Below are positions 25,833 to 35,431 of a stretch of 64,000 bases of DNA, one piece after another; position 1 is the first letter of the stretch, and every line of letters starts with the position of its first letter. The stretch is from Bacteroidota bacterium (GTDB taxonomy: Bacteria; Bacteroidota; Bacteroidia; AKYH767-A; OLB10). The translations under genes and the position numbers were made by a program. Below the pieces are notes generated by a model that saw nothing but the letters and a program-made list of their open reading frames with translations, did no database searches and was not told the DNA's origin. Location: assembly GCA_016713925.1 (NCBI GenBank), contig JADJOH010000002.1:496001-560000 (forward strand), in the 5' to 3' direction.

Positions 25833-28800
25833 ATGGTTCAACTTCTTTTGCGCCGACTGACCCTTGTCTTGGTCTTACTACTGTCAACACCCGCTGCTGA
25901 GGCTCAGTTTACGCGTGGTGTGCAGATGAATTTTGGCAAAAGCAGGGTGCAATACAATGATTTTCTCTGGACATTTTATCGTTTCAAAGGCTTTGATACT
26001 TATTTCTACCTCGGTGGACAAGAACTGGCCATTTATGCCGGTCGCACCGCAGAAGCAGATATCGCTGAAATCGAGAAACTCTTCGACTATAGAATCAACG
26101 GGCGCTTTCAGTTTATGATTTACAATCGCCTTACCGATCTGAAACAAAGTAACATCGGACTGGAAGGGGAAGAGCAAAATACCAATACCGGTGGACTGAC
26201 CCGCATTGTCGGGAGTAAAATTTTAGTGTATTTCGATGGCGACTACCGGCATTTTCGGGAACAAATCCGTGCGGGTGTGGCGCAGGTCATGATCAACCAA
26301 CTCATGTATGGAGGAAGTATCAAGGACCGATTGCAGGCCTCGGTATTGCTGAATCTACCCGATTGGTTCGTCAGCGGACTCGTGGCTTATGTCTCGAAAG
26401 GCTGGACGGCGGAGGAAGATGGAAGGATGCGCGACGCGATCATGAGCAGGAAATACCGGAATTTCAGTAACCTGACCGGCACCGAAGCGCAATTTGCGGG
26501 AAGCTCCCTCTGGAATTATGTGATTGAAACGTATGGAACCAGCTCTGTGTCGAATTTGCTGTACATGACGCGCATCAACCGCAACATTGAAAATGGTTTT
26601 ATCTATGTGCTGGGGGTTCCGATGAAGGAAATCAGTAAAAACTGGCTCGAATACTACAGGCAGAGTTATACGGAAGATGATAAAAACAGAGTTCTCCCTC
26701 CCGGCAAACCTATCTATACCTTAAAGAAACAAGGACGCTATATCAGTCAGGTGCGGGTGAGCCCGGATGGAAATCAGGTGGCCTATGTGACCAATGATCT
26801 GGGCAAATATAAAATCTGGCTCTATGATGTGCGAGAGAAGAAGCGGAAGAAAATGGCAAAAGGCGGATATAAATCCGTGAACCAGACCATGGATCTTAGT
26901 TATCCTACTTTGGCCTGGCATCCTTCGGGAAGATACCTCTCCGCGATAAAAGAAAAAAAGGGAAAGCTCTGGTTGGATTATTATACACCGGGAAAAAGAA
27001 TTAAAAAAGAAACCAATAAATTCTTTTACTTCGATAAAGTCCTCGATTTCTCCTATTCCTCTTCCGGATCAGAAATCGTCCTCTCCGCTGTACAAAAAGG
27101 GCAATCGGATATTTTTACTTTTAGTCCGCGCACGAAGACCTACGTTCAACATACCAAGGACCGATGGGATGACTTCTCACCGCGCTACGTGATGAACGAC
27201 CGCTACATCGCCTTTAGTTCAACAAGAGATGAAGACACCTTACGCCCGACACCCATTCGTCAGGCTGCGGAACTGGATCGCCCCTCCTCCACCGACATCT
27301 TCCTCTTTGATAATATCAGCAAATCGGCACAACTTCTTCGACTCACCAATACACCCGGCGTGAACGAAACCGCACCGCTGATGATTGATTCTTCGCATTT
27401 CAGTTACCTCAGCGATGAGAATGGTATTATCAACAGATACGTTTCTACTTTGGATAGTGCCATCGCATACATTGATACGGTTATCCACTACCGTTATATC
27501 GTTAATGCAGGTCCGCAAAGTGATTACAAGCGAAATGTTTTGCAACACGATATCAATAGCCGGACCACCCGCTATGCCGAATTGATGCGCATTGATTCCC
27601 GGTACAGCATTTATCTCAGTCCCTCACCGCAAGCGGATTCCCTTTCCACCACTCCGCTGAAGAAAACCGGATTACGCTTTAAGCTGGACAGAAACTCCGG
27701 CATCAGAAGCAGCAGTACGGGCAGCAGTAATTCGGGAGGTGGCATCAAGGTGATTGATCAAACGAAGAGCAGTGAAACATCGGACAGCAATAAAAAACAG
27801 GACAGCAGTGCCATCGACATCAACAACTATGTCTTCCAGTCTGATTTCCCACGCAAGAAATCCAAAAAGGAAAAACCGGTTGAAGTAAAACCAAAAGTTG
27901 ATTCGCTGATGGCAGATCCACTGCTAGCGAGCGATTTTGAACCCGGCACTCCTATTCTGGCAGGAGCAATGACCGGACCCGATACCGCTTCCTACTTATT
28001 GCCCAAGCAACGCAATTACGAATTAGCTTTTGCGCCGAGTTATCTGCTCACCCAACTGGACAACAATCTTCTCAATGAAACCTACCAGACCTATACCGGT
28101 GGTGCTGTGTATTTTTATCCCGGACTCAATGCACTCTTCAAAATCGGTGTGAATGACTTATTAGATGATTACCGCATGGTGGGAGGATTTCGTCTCAGCG
28201 GAAATCTGAACTCGAATGAATACTATATCAGTTTCGAAAACCTCAAGCGCCGGCTCGACAAACAAATCTCCTTCTACCGCCAGGGACGCGAAGAAGTAAG
28301 CCGATTCTCCTTGTACCGAATTCACACACATGAAGTGAAATACAATGTGCGCTGGCCCTTCAATGATCTTACGAGTCTGCGGGGAACAGCCGCCTACCGC
28401 CACGATCGCCTGACCGCATTGAGTACGGATCTCTTCAATCTTTCCTTCCCCAATCAATACCAGAACTGGGCTTCTGTCAGAGGAGAATTTGTATATGATA
28501 ATACCATCACTACCGGTTTAAATCTTTACAATGGAGTACGCTATAAAATATTCGCGGAACTTTTTAAGCAAGTGGATGAAGACAACTCCACGCTCTCTGT
28601 TTTCGGTGCAGATTTCAGACATTACTTAAAAGTCCACCGACAAATTATCTGGGCCAACCGCTTTGCAGCAAGTACATCGTTGGGAAGCCGAAAATTAATT
28701 TACTATTTAGGATCGACTGACAACGCCTTCGTCCCGACGGATAATTTCAATTACAATATTCAGGTTGACCCTTCGGAGATTTATTCCTTCCAGGCCCTGG

Positions 28801-29201
28801 CGACCAATATGCGAGGCTTCATTCAGAACATTCGTAACGGAAACAGTTTCGCGCTCATCAACAGTGAACTTCGTGTTCCCATTTTCCAGTACCTTATCAA
28901 TAAACCCATCCGCTCTGATTTCATTCGCAATTTTCAAATCATCGGCTTCGGCGATATTGGTACAGCATGGACAGGTACCTCTCCTTACAGCAAGAACAAT
29001 GCGCTGTTCAGAAAGGATTACAATGGCAATCCCATCAGCATCACAGTAACCAAAACAGTAGAACCTATAGTGGGCGGCTATGGTTTTGGTTTACGCAGCA
29101 GGGTGCTTGGCTATTTCCTTCGCGCCGATTGGGCATGGGGAGTTGATGATGGCGAAGTTCAGGAGCGCATTTTCTATTTTTCGTTAGGATTAGATTTTTA
29201 G
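25833..29201 (+). CDS. Large TolB-like propeller and outer-membrane barrel protein
   Basis: 1122 residues. Signal peptide at 1-25 (LTLVLVLLLSTPAAEAQ). Residues 30-290 resemble the peptidase MA-like region without an obvious HExxH motif (LPDWFVSGLVAYVSKGW, GSSLWNYVIETYG). Residues 295-600 carry TolB/WD40-like propeller repeats (VSPDGNQVAYVTND, YPTLAWHPSGRYL, FSPRTKTYV). A Ser/Lys-rich linker spans about 620-700, and about 740-1122 look like an outer-membrane barrel ending in an aromatic strand (ERIFYFSLGLDF). Similar long proteins are annotated in Bacteroidota as TolB-family. It is divergent from gldC; role unknown, probably a surface or envelope scaffold. Confidence 0.85.
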   Translation: MVQLLLRRLTLVLVLLLSTPAAEAQFTRGVQMNFGKSRVQYNDFLWTFYRFKGFDTYFYLGGQELAIYAGRTAEADIAEIEKLFDYRINGRFQFMIYNRLTDLKQSNIGLEGEEQNTNTGGLTRIVGSKILVYFDGDYRHFREQIRAGVAQVMINQLMYGGSIKDRLQASVLLNLPDWFVSGLVAYVSKGWTAEEDGRMRDAIMSRKYRNFSNLTGTEAQFAGSSLWNYVIETYGTSSVSNLLYMTRINRNIENGFIYVLGVPMKEISKNWLEYYRQSYTEDDKNRVLPPGKPIYTLKKQGRYISQVRVSPDGNQVAYVTNDLGKYKIWLYDVREKKRKKMAKGGYKSVNQTMDLSYPTLAWHPSGRYLSAIKEKKGKLWLDYYTPGKRIKKETNKFFYFDKVLDFSYSSSGSEIVLSAVQKGQSDIFTFSPRTKTYVQHTKDRWDDFSPRYVMNDRYIAFSSTRDEDTLRPTPIRQAAELDRPSSTDIFLFDNISKSAQLLRLTNTPGVNETAPLMIDSSHFSYLSDENGIINRYVSTLDSAIAYIDTVIHYRYIVNAGPQSDYKRNVLQHDINSRTTRYAELMRIDSRYSIYLSPSPQADSLSTTPLKKTGLRFKLDRNSGIRSSSTGSSNSGGGIKVIDQTKSSETSDSNKKQDSSAIDINNYVFQSDFPRKKSKKEKPVEVKPKVDSLMADPLLASDFEPGTPILAGAMTGPDTASYLLPKQRNYELAFAPSYLLTQLDNNLLNETYQTYTGGAVYFYPGLNALFKIGVNDLLDDYRMVGGFRLSGNLNSNEYYISFENLKRRLDKQISFYRQGREEVSRFSLYRIHTHEVKYNVRWPFNDLTSLRGTAAYRHDRLTALSTDLFNLSFPNQYQNWASVRGEFVYDNTITTGLNLYNGVRYKIFAELFKQVDEDNSTLSVFGADFRHYLKVHRQIIWANRFAASTSLGSRKLIYYLGSTDNAFVPTDNFNYNIQVDPSEIYSFQALATNMRGFIQNIRNGNSFALINSELRVPIFQYLINKPIRSDFIRNFQIIGFGDIGTAWTGTSPYSKNNALFRKDYNGNPISITVTKTVEPIVGGYGFGLRSRVLGYFLRADWAWGVDDGEVQERIFYFSLGLDF

Positions 29202-29266
29202 GTGCCAATAAATTTTGGTTCGCAAAATATTCATAGTGGTAACTAAATTTTCGTTACGAAGGAAAG

Positions 29267-29300
29267 GGCTGCCGGCTACCAGCTGCCGGCTACCGGCTTG
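29267..29300. repeat. CCGGCTACCGGC repeat, copy 2
   Basis: Contains GGCTGCCGGCTACCAGC and TGCCGGCTACCGGCTT, matching 25184-25212. An inverted relative ends this same intergenic region. Confidence 0.75.
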
Positions 29301-29374
29301 GGGCTTAAGGCGGGCGGCTTGGGGCGGTGAGTTTTAATGGGGATTTTCACTTCGGTATGATCTGCGTCTCATTT

Positions 29375-29578
29375 GACTTCGAAGTTTTAGCGGAGTAATC
29401 TCTGCATCTCCCGAGGTTTAATGCTTCGCAATCCACTCGGGATCTACACTTCGTTAAGATTTGCGGCACCTTGGACTTCGAAGCATTAGCGGAGTTGTTC
29501 CCTTGGACTTCGAAGCATTAGCGAAGTAAACTCTGCGTCTCTGTTGCTCATTTGGACTGCGGAGTTTTAGCGATGTAA
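29375..29578 (+). repeat. Four imperfect ~25-base repeats
   Basis: Units at about 29375, 29472, 29504 and 29553 share (G)GACTTCGAAGCATTAGCG with small changes. Units 1, 3 and 4 are followed by CTCTGC(G/A)TCTC. Spacing is irregular, so this is a cluster rather than a tandem array. Confidence 0.75.
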
Positions 29579-29820
29579 CCTCTGCGTCTCATCGGCCTTT
29601 GCGTGAAACCCTAACCGAGAGGACTCGCGATGATTACAATTTTAATATAAAAATTAATTAGCCGAAAACATCATGTCACATTAGAAGCGAATTGCAATAG
29701 ACACCTCGAAGAAATTCTAAATTTCAATGCCCACGTTGGTTATTCATCAATCGACAGCCATAAAAAGAAACAAGTTTCTATAAAAAACCCAGTCAACGAT
29801 TTAATTATAAACTATCTTAA

Positions 29821-29856
29821 AAAAGCCGGTAGCCGGTAGCCGGAGGCTGGAAGCCA
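29821..29856. repeat. CCGGCTACCGGC repeat, inverted copy
   Basis: AAAAGCCGGTAGCCGG followed by TAGCCGGAGGCTGGAAGCC is the reverse complement of the motif at 25180 and 29267. Confidence 0.75.
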
Positions 29857-29948
29857 AAAAATATTATACGAAGAAAAACATACTCCCACCTACAAGTACA
29901 AATTCCAGTATAAAATAATAACGTACTTTTGAATTAATAATTCAGCAC

Positions 29949-31145
29949 ATGATTCAACCGAAAGAAATACAGGACCTTGCTTCCCGTCAGCAGAAAGATA
30001 TCGTCGCTATTCGTCATCATTTACATATGCATCCTGAATTATCTTTTCACGAGTTCAAGACCGCTGCATTTGTTGGAGAGAAACTTCGGGAGATGGGTAT
30101 TTCGTTTAAAGATAAGGTAGCCGGCACCGGACTCGTTGGACTCATAGAAGGAAAAAATCCCGGTAAAAAAACAGTAGCCTTGCGCGCGGATATGGATGCG
30201 TTGCCCATCACCGAAGCGAACGATGTGCCTTACCGAAGTCTGAATCCCGGTGTGATGCATGCCTGCGGACACGATGTGCATACTTCTTCCTTACTGGGCG
30301 CTGCGAACATACTACTCTCGTTGAAAGATCGGTTTGAAGGCACTGTCAAATTAATTTTTCAACCCGGAGAAGAAAAATTACCGGGTGGTGCTTCCATGAT
30401 GATCAGGGAAGGCGTGCTGGAAAATCCGACTCCTGCAGGCATTCTCGGACAACATGTGATGCCCCTGATTCCGGCAGGGATGGTGGGATTCAGGAGTGGA
30501 ATTTACATGGCGAGTACCGATGAATTGTATTTGAAGATAAAAGGAAAAGGTGGTCATGGTGCTATGCCACACCTCAACATCGATCCCGTGCTCATCACTT
30601 CGCATCTCATCGTAGCCATGCAGCAAATTGTCAGTAGGACCGCTAATCCCACATTGCCCAGTGTGCTCTCCTTTGGAAAAGTAATCGCCAATGGTGCCAC
30701 CAATGTGATTCCCGACGAAGTCTATGTAGAAGGCACTTTCCGCACGCTCAATGAACAATGGAGAGGAGAAGCCCATCAACGTATGACCGACCTGGCGCAT
30801 CAACTGGTGCAATCCATGGGCGGACAACTTGAATTTGAAATACGCAAAGGATATCCGGCATTAGTAAATGATGAAATCCTCACTGCAAGAGCAAAGAGCA
30901 ATGCCATCAACTATCTCGGAAAAGAAAATGTACTGGACCTGGATATCTGGATGGCTGCTGAAGATTTTGCTTTCTATTCTCAAAAAACAAAAGCCTGCTT
31001 CTACCGCTTAGGCACCCGTAATGAAGCAAGAGGCATTACTTCCTCTGTACATACACCTACTTTTGATATAGATGAATCAGCATTAACTATAGGTACAGGA
31101 CTGATGGCGTGGTTAGCGATTTGTGAATTACAGGGAGAAAAATAA
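29949..31145 (+). CDS. M20-family amidohydrolase
   Basis: 398 residues. Metal and catalytic motifs: HHLHMHPELSFHEF near 18-31, MHACGHDVHTSSLLG near 102-116 and FQPGEEKLPGGASM near 137-150, plus the dimerisation insert (GKGGHGAMPHLNIDP near 200) and GTRNEARG near 357. This is the N-acyl-L-amino acid / IAA-amino acid hydrolase subgroup, cytoplasmic and zinc or manganese dependent. No signal peptide. The substrate cannot be assigned; N-acyl amino acids are likely by family. Stands alone between repeat-rich DNA and the convergent fbp gene. Confidence 0.92.
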   Translation: MIQPKEIQDLASRQQKDIVAIRHHLHMHPELSFHEFKTAAFVGEKLREMGISFKDKVAGTGLVGLIEGKNPGKKTVALRADMDALPITEANDVPYRSLNPGVMHACGHDVHTSSLLGAANILLSLKDRFEGTVKLIFQPGEEKLPGGASMMIREGVLENPTPAGILGQHVMPLIPAGMVGFRSGIYMASTDELYLKIKGKGGHGAMPHLNIDPVLITSHLIVAMQQIVSRTANPTLPSVLSFGKVIANGATNVIPDEVYVEGTFRTLNEQWRGEAHQRMTDLAHQLVQSMGGQLEFEIRKGYPALVNDEILTARAKSNAINYLGKENVLDLDIWMAAEDFAFYSQKTKACFYRLGTRNEARGITSSVHTPTFDIDESALTIGTGLMAWLAICELQGEK

Positions 31146-31179
31146 AATCGATTTTCGATTACTTTTAATAATTGTCTGC

Positions 31180-32214
31180 TTATTTAGGGGAAGAATACTG
31201 CGCCATCATCTCCTCAGCCTTCTTTACCATCTCGTAAGAACCAATGAACAAAGGTGTGCGCTGGTGCAGGGATTCCGGTTGAATATCAAGGATGCGATTA
31301 AATCCATCTGATGCCAGTCCACCTGCCTGTTCAATGATAAAAGCAAGTGGATTACACTCATAAAGCAAACGCAGCTTTCCTTTTGGTGATTTTGCAGTAG
31401 ACGGATAAATATAAATACCACCTTTAATCATATTGCGGTGAAAATCCGCTACCAGCGAACCAATATAACGTGTCGAATACGGTCGGTTGGTGGCTTTATC
31501 TTCCTGCTGGCAATAGCGAATATATTCTTTTACACCGTGCGGGAAATGGGTATAGTTTCCTTCGTTCACACTGTAGATGGAACCGGTGGCAGGAATTTTC
31601 ATATCGGGATGTGATAAACAAAATTCGCCGATGGAAGGATCCAGTGTAAAGCCGTTCACACCCTTCCCGGTGGTATAGACCAGCATGGTACTCGATCCGT
31701 AAATCACATAACCCGCCGCGACTTGCTCTACACCTTTCTGTAAAAAATCCGCGAGGTAATTATTACCGGTCTGCTCATCTTTCCTGCGGTAGATAGAAAA
31801 AATAGTACCGATACTCACGTTCACATCGATGTTCGAAGATCCATCCAGCGGATCCATACAGACCACATAGCGCGCATTTTTGGAGACCTTACTGTCAATC
31901 TCTATCAACTCTTCATTCTCTTCAGAAGCAATGGCAATACACTCTCCACCTGCACCGAGCGCGCTGATGAATTGTTCATTGGCATAGACGTCCAGCTTTT
32001 TCTGATCTTCTCCCTGCACATTAGTATCGCCAAAGTCACCCAAAATATCTGCAAGTCCTGCCTTATTCACTTCTCTGTTCACGATTTTCGCGGCTATACC
32101 GATATCGCGCAACAAGCGACTCAATTCTCCTTTCGCAAAAGGGAAATCGGTTTGCCGTTCAATAATAAACTGTCCAAGTGTTATGAAGCGTACTTTAGGG
32201 GCAACTGTTTGCAT
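31180..32214 (-). CDS. fbp: Fructose-1,6-bisphosphatase, class I
   Basis: 344 residues from the ATG at 32214. A longer frame opens at 32421, but its extra 69 residues do not belong to the family. Metal-binding motif CMDPLDGSSNIDVN at 119-132, SEENEELIEI near 98, KGGIYIYPST and LRLLYECNPLAFIIEQAGG in the C-terminal half. It hydrolyses fructose-1,6-bisphosphate in gluconeogenesis. It is convergent with the M20 gene and divergent from serA. No anomaly. Confidence 0.96.
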   Translation of the reverse strand: MQTVAPKVRFITLGQFIIERQTDFPFAKGELSRLLRDIGIAAKIVNREVNKAGLADILGDFGDTNVQGEDQKKLDVYANEQFISALGAGGECIAIASEENEELIEIDSKVSKNARYVVCMDPLDGSSNIDVNVSIGTIFSIYRRKDEQTGNNYLADFLQKGVEQVAAGYVIYGSSTMLVYTTGKGVNGFTLDPSIGEFCLSHPDMKIPATGSIYSVNEGNYTHFPHGVKEYIRYCQQEDKATNRPYSTRYIGSLVADFHRNMIKGGIYIYPSTAKSPKGKLRLLYECNPLAFIIEQAGGLASDGFNRILDIQPESLHQRTPLFIGSYEMVKKAEEMMAQYSSPK

Positions 32215-32354
32215 AGACTTTTTCTTAATTAAACAAATATACTCAATCATTGGGTTCAAAGTTTCAATCCTCCCCTTTTTCACCAACGCAGACCTGTTTA
32301 AAATTTTAAGCGGCACCTCCACTTTCATTCCTGCATAATTTCTAATCTTGCAGC

Positions 32355-33581
32355 ATGAACACATCGTACCCCAAGGAAAAATTAAAAATTCTTTTACTGG
32401 AAAACATTCATCCTTCAGCAATTAAGTTGCTGAGAGATTCCGGCTATACCGATATTGAATCTATTAGCGGTTCCCTTTCCGAGAAAGAACTTTCTGATAA
32501 AATTTCAAAAGTGCATGTGGTGGGCACTCGTTCAAAAACGCAGTTGACGGAAACGGTGTTGAAGAATGCAGAACGGTTGATTGCCGTGGGCGCCTTTTGT
32601 ATCGGAACCAATCAAATCAAAATGGATGAAGCCCGTAAGCAGGGTATTGCCGTTTTCAATTCACCGTTTTCGAATACACGTTCTGTTGCTGAACTCGTCA
32701 TCGGTTTAGGCATTATGCTCATGCGTCGCGTTTTTGAAAAGGGTGAGGGTGCACATCATGGACTTTGGCTGAAGGAAAGTAAGGATTGCTACGAAGTACG
32801 CGGGAAGACACTCGGCATTATCGGCTATGGCCATATCGGTTCGCAGGTATCGGTGCTGGCTGAAGCACTTGGAATGAAAGTTTTATTTTATGACATCACC
32901 TCTAAGCTGGTGCTGGGAAATGCGCAAGCCAGCCGTTCCATTGATGATCTGCTAAAGAAATCGGATATAATCACGCTGCATGTCCCGGGTACTCCCGATA
33001 CGAGGGATCTCATCAACGCAGCACGTCTTAAAAAGATGAAGCCGGGTGCAGTACTGGTGAATTTAAGTCGTGGAGATGTGATGGATGTCTGGGCGGTGAA
33101 AGATGCACTCGAGAAAAAACATCTCGGTGGACTTGCAGTAGACGTGTTCCCTGAAGAACCCAAGAGCAACAAAGATCTTTTTGCCTCCCCATTACAAGGA
33201 TTGCCCAATGTGATTCTGACTCCGCATATCGGGGGCAGCACAGTAGAAGCGCAGGAGGCGATCGGTTTAGATGTCGCTGAAAAAATTATCGCCTTTATTG
33301 AGAGTGGCAGCAGTTCCGGGTCGCTGACTGTTCCGGAGATTAGTCTGCCGGTGTTGCATAACGCCCATCGTATTTTGCACGTTCACCGCAATGTACCGGG
33401 TGTGCTTTCGCAAATCAACGGGGTCCTCTCGAAAATGAAAGTAAATATCCTCGGACAATATTTGAAGACGAATGAGGAGATCGGCTATGTGGTGTTGGAT
33501 ATTGATAAGAAGAGCAGCACGAGGGTTATGGCGGAGTTGAAGAAGGTAAAACATACGATTCGCACACGGAGCCTGTATTAA
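32355..33581 (+). CDS. serA: D-3-phosphoglycerate dehydrogenase SerA
   Basis: 408 residues, the E. coli SerA type. Substrate-binding N-terminus, then the NAD-binding fold with GIIGYGHIGSQ near 152-162. Catalytic Arg in NLSRGDVMD, Glu in VFPEEPKSN and His in LTPHIGGSTVEAQEA. A C-terminal ACT domain (about 335-408, HRNVPGVLSQINGVLS) would mediate serine feedback. First step of serine synthesis in the cytoplasm. It is followed at once by AGAATTC repeats and the IS remnant. Confidence 0.96.
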   Translation: MNTSYPKEKLKILLLENIHPSAIKLLRDSGYTDIESISGSLSEKELSDKISKVHVVGTRSKTQLTETVLKNAERLIAVGAFCIGTNQIKMDEARKQGIAVFNSPFSNTRSVAELVIGLGIMLMRRVFEKGEGAHHGLWLKESKDCYEVRGKTLGIIGYGHIGSQVSVLAEALGMKVLFYDITSKLVLGNAQASRSIDDLLKKSDIITLHVPGTPDTRDLINAARLKKMKPGAVLVNLSRGDVMDVWAVKDALEKKHLGGLAVDVFPEEPKSNKDLFASPLQGLPNVILTPHIGGSTVEAQEAIGLDVAEKIIAFIESGSSSGSLTVPEISLPVLHNAHRILHVHRNVPGVLSQINGVLSKMKVNILGQYLKTNEEIGYVVLDIDKKSSTRVMAELKKVKHTIRTRSLY

Positions 33582-33619
33582 TTCAGAATTCAGAATTCAG
33601 AATTCAGAATTCAGAATTA
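33581..33619. repeat. AGAATTC heptamer tract, left of IS element
   Basis: Five to six copies of AGAATTC in tandem. The reverse-complement tract (GAATTCT) lies at 35358-35391, so the two tracts form an inverted pair around the IS element. Confidence 0.85.
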
Positions 33620-33694
33620 GGATTTAGGAATGCAGAATTGGGAACCTGCCTGCCGGCAGCTACTGTTTGGACACAAATGTATTAAATTAGCCTT

Positions 33695-35056
33695 ATGAAG
33701 AAACCAAATTATATAATTGATTTCGAAGGCGAACTGAGCGATAAAAGGTTAGAAGACAGGGCAAGAAAGGTTGTTTCAGCCTTAGTAATTTCTCGAACAA
33801 GTTCTGTTCACGGTAGCACGTTAACTGAAGCTGATCAAAAAGGGTTTTACGGTTTTGGATAATGAAAACGTTAGTGAGGCAGAGCTCATCAGTTCTCTAA
33901 CGAAACGATGTAAAAGAAAGTTCAAGGAAAGATGTATTAGTAATTCAAGATAGTAGTTCTTATGGTTTAGGGCATCTAAAGGAAAGCATAGAAGAAGATA
34001 GCGGTTTAGGATTAGTTGGCAACAAAATGGGGTTAGGCTTTTTAACTCATATTGCTTGGTACTGATGCCCAAACTGAAGATTTGTTGGGCTTCCATGTAC
34101 AATTATGGCATCGAAAAGAAGATAAGTCAAACAATACAACACGGATTTATAAGCAACAACCCATTGAAGAAAAGGAGTCCTATAAGTGGATAAAAGCGGT
34201 GAAAGCTCAAAAGCTATATTATCAGAAGCAGCAACAATCACATAATAGAAGATCGTGAAGGTGACATTTATGATCAGTTTTGCACTGTGCCGGATGACCG
34301 GACTGATTTAATAATTAGAAGCAAAGTGACAGGAAACTTGCAGATGGAAGTTCAATGGATGAAACCATTAAAAATCAAAGTCGCTCGGTCAATTATCCAT
34401 TCCGATAATTAAAGATTTAAGAAAACAAAAGATTGCAAGGATAGCACAAGCCGAAATTAAAGTATGCAAAGTAGAGTTAGAACGACCACATGGGAAATAT
34501 ATTAACAAGGATTACCAAAGTCAAAAGAGTTATTTGTAGTAAATGTTCAGGAAAAAAGTAATGTAAAAATAAAGGATCCGATACACTGGCGAATTCTCAC
34601 TACAATTGAAGTACGAACAGGTGAAGTGCAGAAAATCATTGAACGTTATAAACAAAGATGGTATATTGAACAGTTGTTTCGATTGACTAAGAAGCAAGGA
34701 TTTAAAATAGAGCAAACCCAACTTAAAAATGGATGGGGTTTAGAAAACTCTATCTGTTGGTGTTGGCAGCTGCACAAAAGTGATGCAACTCACCTTGCAT
34801 ATGGAGGGAAAAGCCAGCCCATAACAAACCCTTCGAAGGGAAAAAAAAAAAAAGTTTGAAAAAAAAAGCAAAAAAAAAAAAAAATTAAACACAAACCAAC
34901 CCCCTCTTTTCCCAAAGAATGGGCGTGGGGGGGATGGATAAAAGAAGATGGTTGGGTTGGGAAAGAAAATCAAATAAAAAAACACCCAGCCCCAAAATTA
35001 AAAAAAAAAGGAAAAAAAAAATTAAAAAAATTTGTGGGGGATGGGGATGGGTTTAA
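33695..35056 (+). pseudogene. IS4-family (Tn5-like) transposase, multiply frameshifted
   Basis: Starts with ATG at 33695. Fragments in order: ELSDKRLEDRARKVVSAL and SSVHGSTLTEADQKGFY, typical of the N-terminal domain of this family; LGFHVQLWHRKEDKS and IEEKESYKWIKA at 34093-34200; EDREGDIYDQF near 34250, which includes the DREGD motif; PIHWRILT near 34580; and IIERYKQRWYIEQLFRLTK at 34632-34690, the YREK-like C-terminal signature. At least five frame changes are needed. From about 34840 only vague resemblance to the expected C-terminus remains. Not functional as written. Confidence 0.85.
34841..35046. other. Homopolymer-rich, probably corrupted sequence
   Basis: Runs of up to 14 A alternate with G runs up to 7, unlike anything else in the window. 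Remaining matches to the IS4 C-terminus (for example an LGWEGN-like and a GLKKF-like stretch) suggest true transposase DNA distorted toward homopolymers. A second such stretch is 35332-35357. Confidence 0.65.
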
Positions 35057-35090
35057 TACCTTAAGTGTCCACGCTGCCGGCAGGCAGGTT

Positions 35091-35431
35091 GGGAATTGAG
35101 GACGATTTATGTAATGAAGAACTATGATTTTCGAGATAAATCCCTGGTTAATCTCTTTGAAGTTCCCTTCGAAGGCCTCATTGCAGTTTGATAATCTTAT
35201 TTCCGGAAATTCACTGAGACAATCGTTGCATCTGGAATATACATTTATAGTCCGACAGGATCTAAAATTCATATAAAAAGTCTCCGGCATCTCAATTCCC
35301 AAATCTATCCCAATATCCAAATTCCAAAATTCGGGGGGGAGGGGGGCCTTGGGGGGGCAATTCTGAATTCTGCATTCTGAATTCTGAATTAAGTTCTATA
35401 TTAGTTCCCAAATTCCTGATCACCCAACACT
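35091..35431. other. Region between IS element and DUF898 gene
   Basis: A leftward frame of 116 codons reaches from 35320 into the IS, but it has no recognisable domain and ends in the corrupted tract, so it is not called. G-run-rich sequence at 35332-35357 and the GAATTCT tract at 35358-35391 follow. Confidence 0.6.
35358..35391. repeat. GAATTCT heptamer tract, right of IS element
   Basis: Inverted partner of the tract at 33581-33619; one unit reads GCATTCT. Confidence 0.85.

Larger units (their letters stand above)
29202..29948. other. Repeat-rich intergenic region
   Basis: About 750 bases with no convincing gene. It holds the CCGGCTACCGGC repeat at 29267-29300, four imperfect copies of a GACTTCGAAGYWTTAGCG unit at 29375-29578, and an inverted copy of the first repeat at 29821-29856. 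Confidence 0.7.
33643..35090 (+). mobile_element. IS4-family insertion element, degenerate
   Basis: Bounded by an 18-base inverted repeat, AACCTGCCTGCCGGCAGC at 33643-33660 and its complement at 35073-35090. A second, less regular inverted match lies inside it (GGACAC, then GTATTAAA). The 1.45-kb size and the single transposase fit IS4. No clear target duplication can be seen. The bulk of the element past 34840 is A- and G-run rich and looks corrupted. Confidence 0.75.

Noticed and set aside
25716..25841. N-terminal extension of GldC
   Set aside because: Family members begin at the MSINTT-like start; the extension runs into the divergent TolB-like gene.
29375..29578. Possible CRISPR array
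   Set aside because: Units are degenerate, unevenly spaced and without cas genes or uniform spacers.
32215..32421. 69-residue N-terminal extension of fructose-bisphosphatase
   Set aside because: The ATG at 32214 gives the normal family length; the extension overlaps the divergent serA start and matches no domain.
34970..35320. Leftward 116-codon frame beside the IS element
   Set aside because: It ends inside the A/G-run corrupted tract, has no recognisable domain or signal and overlaps the IS end repeat.
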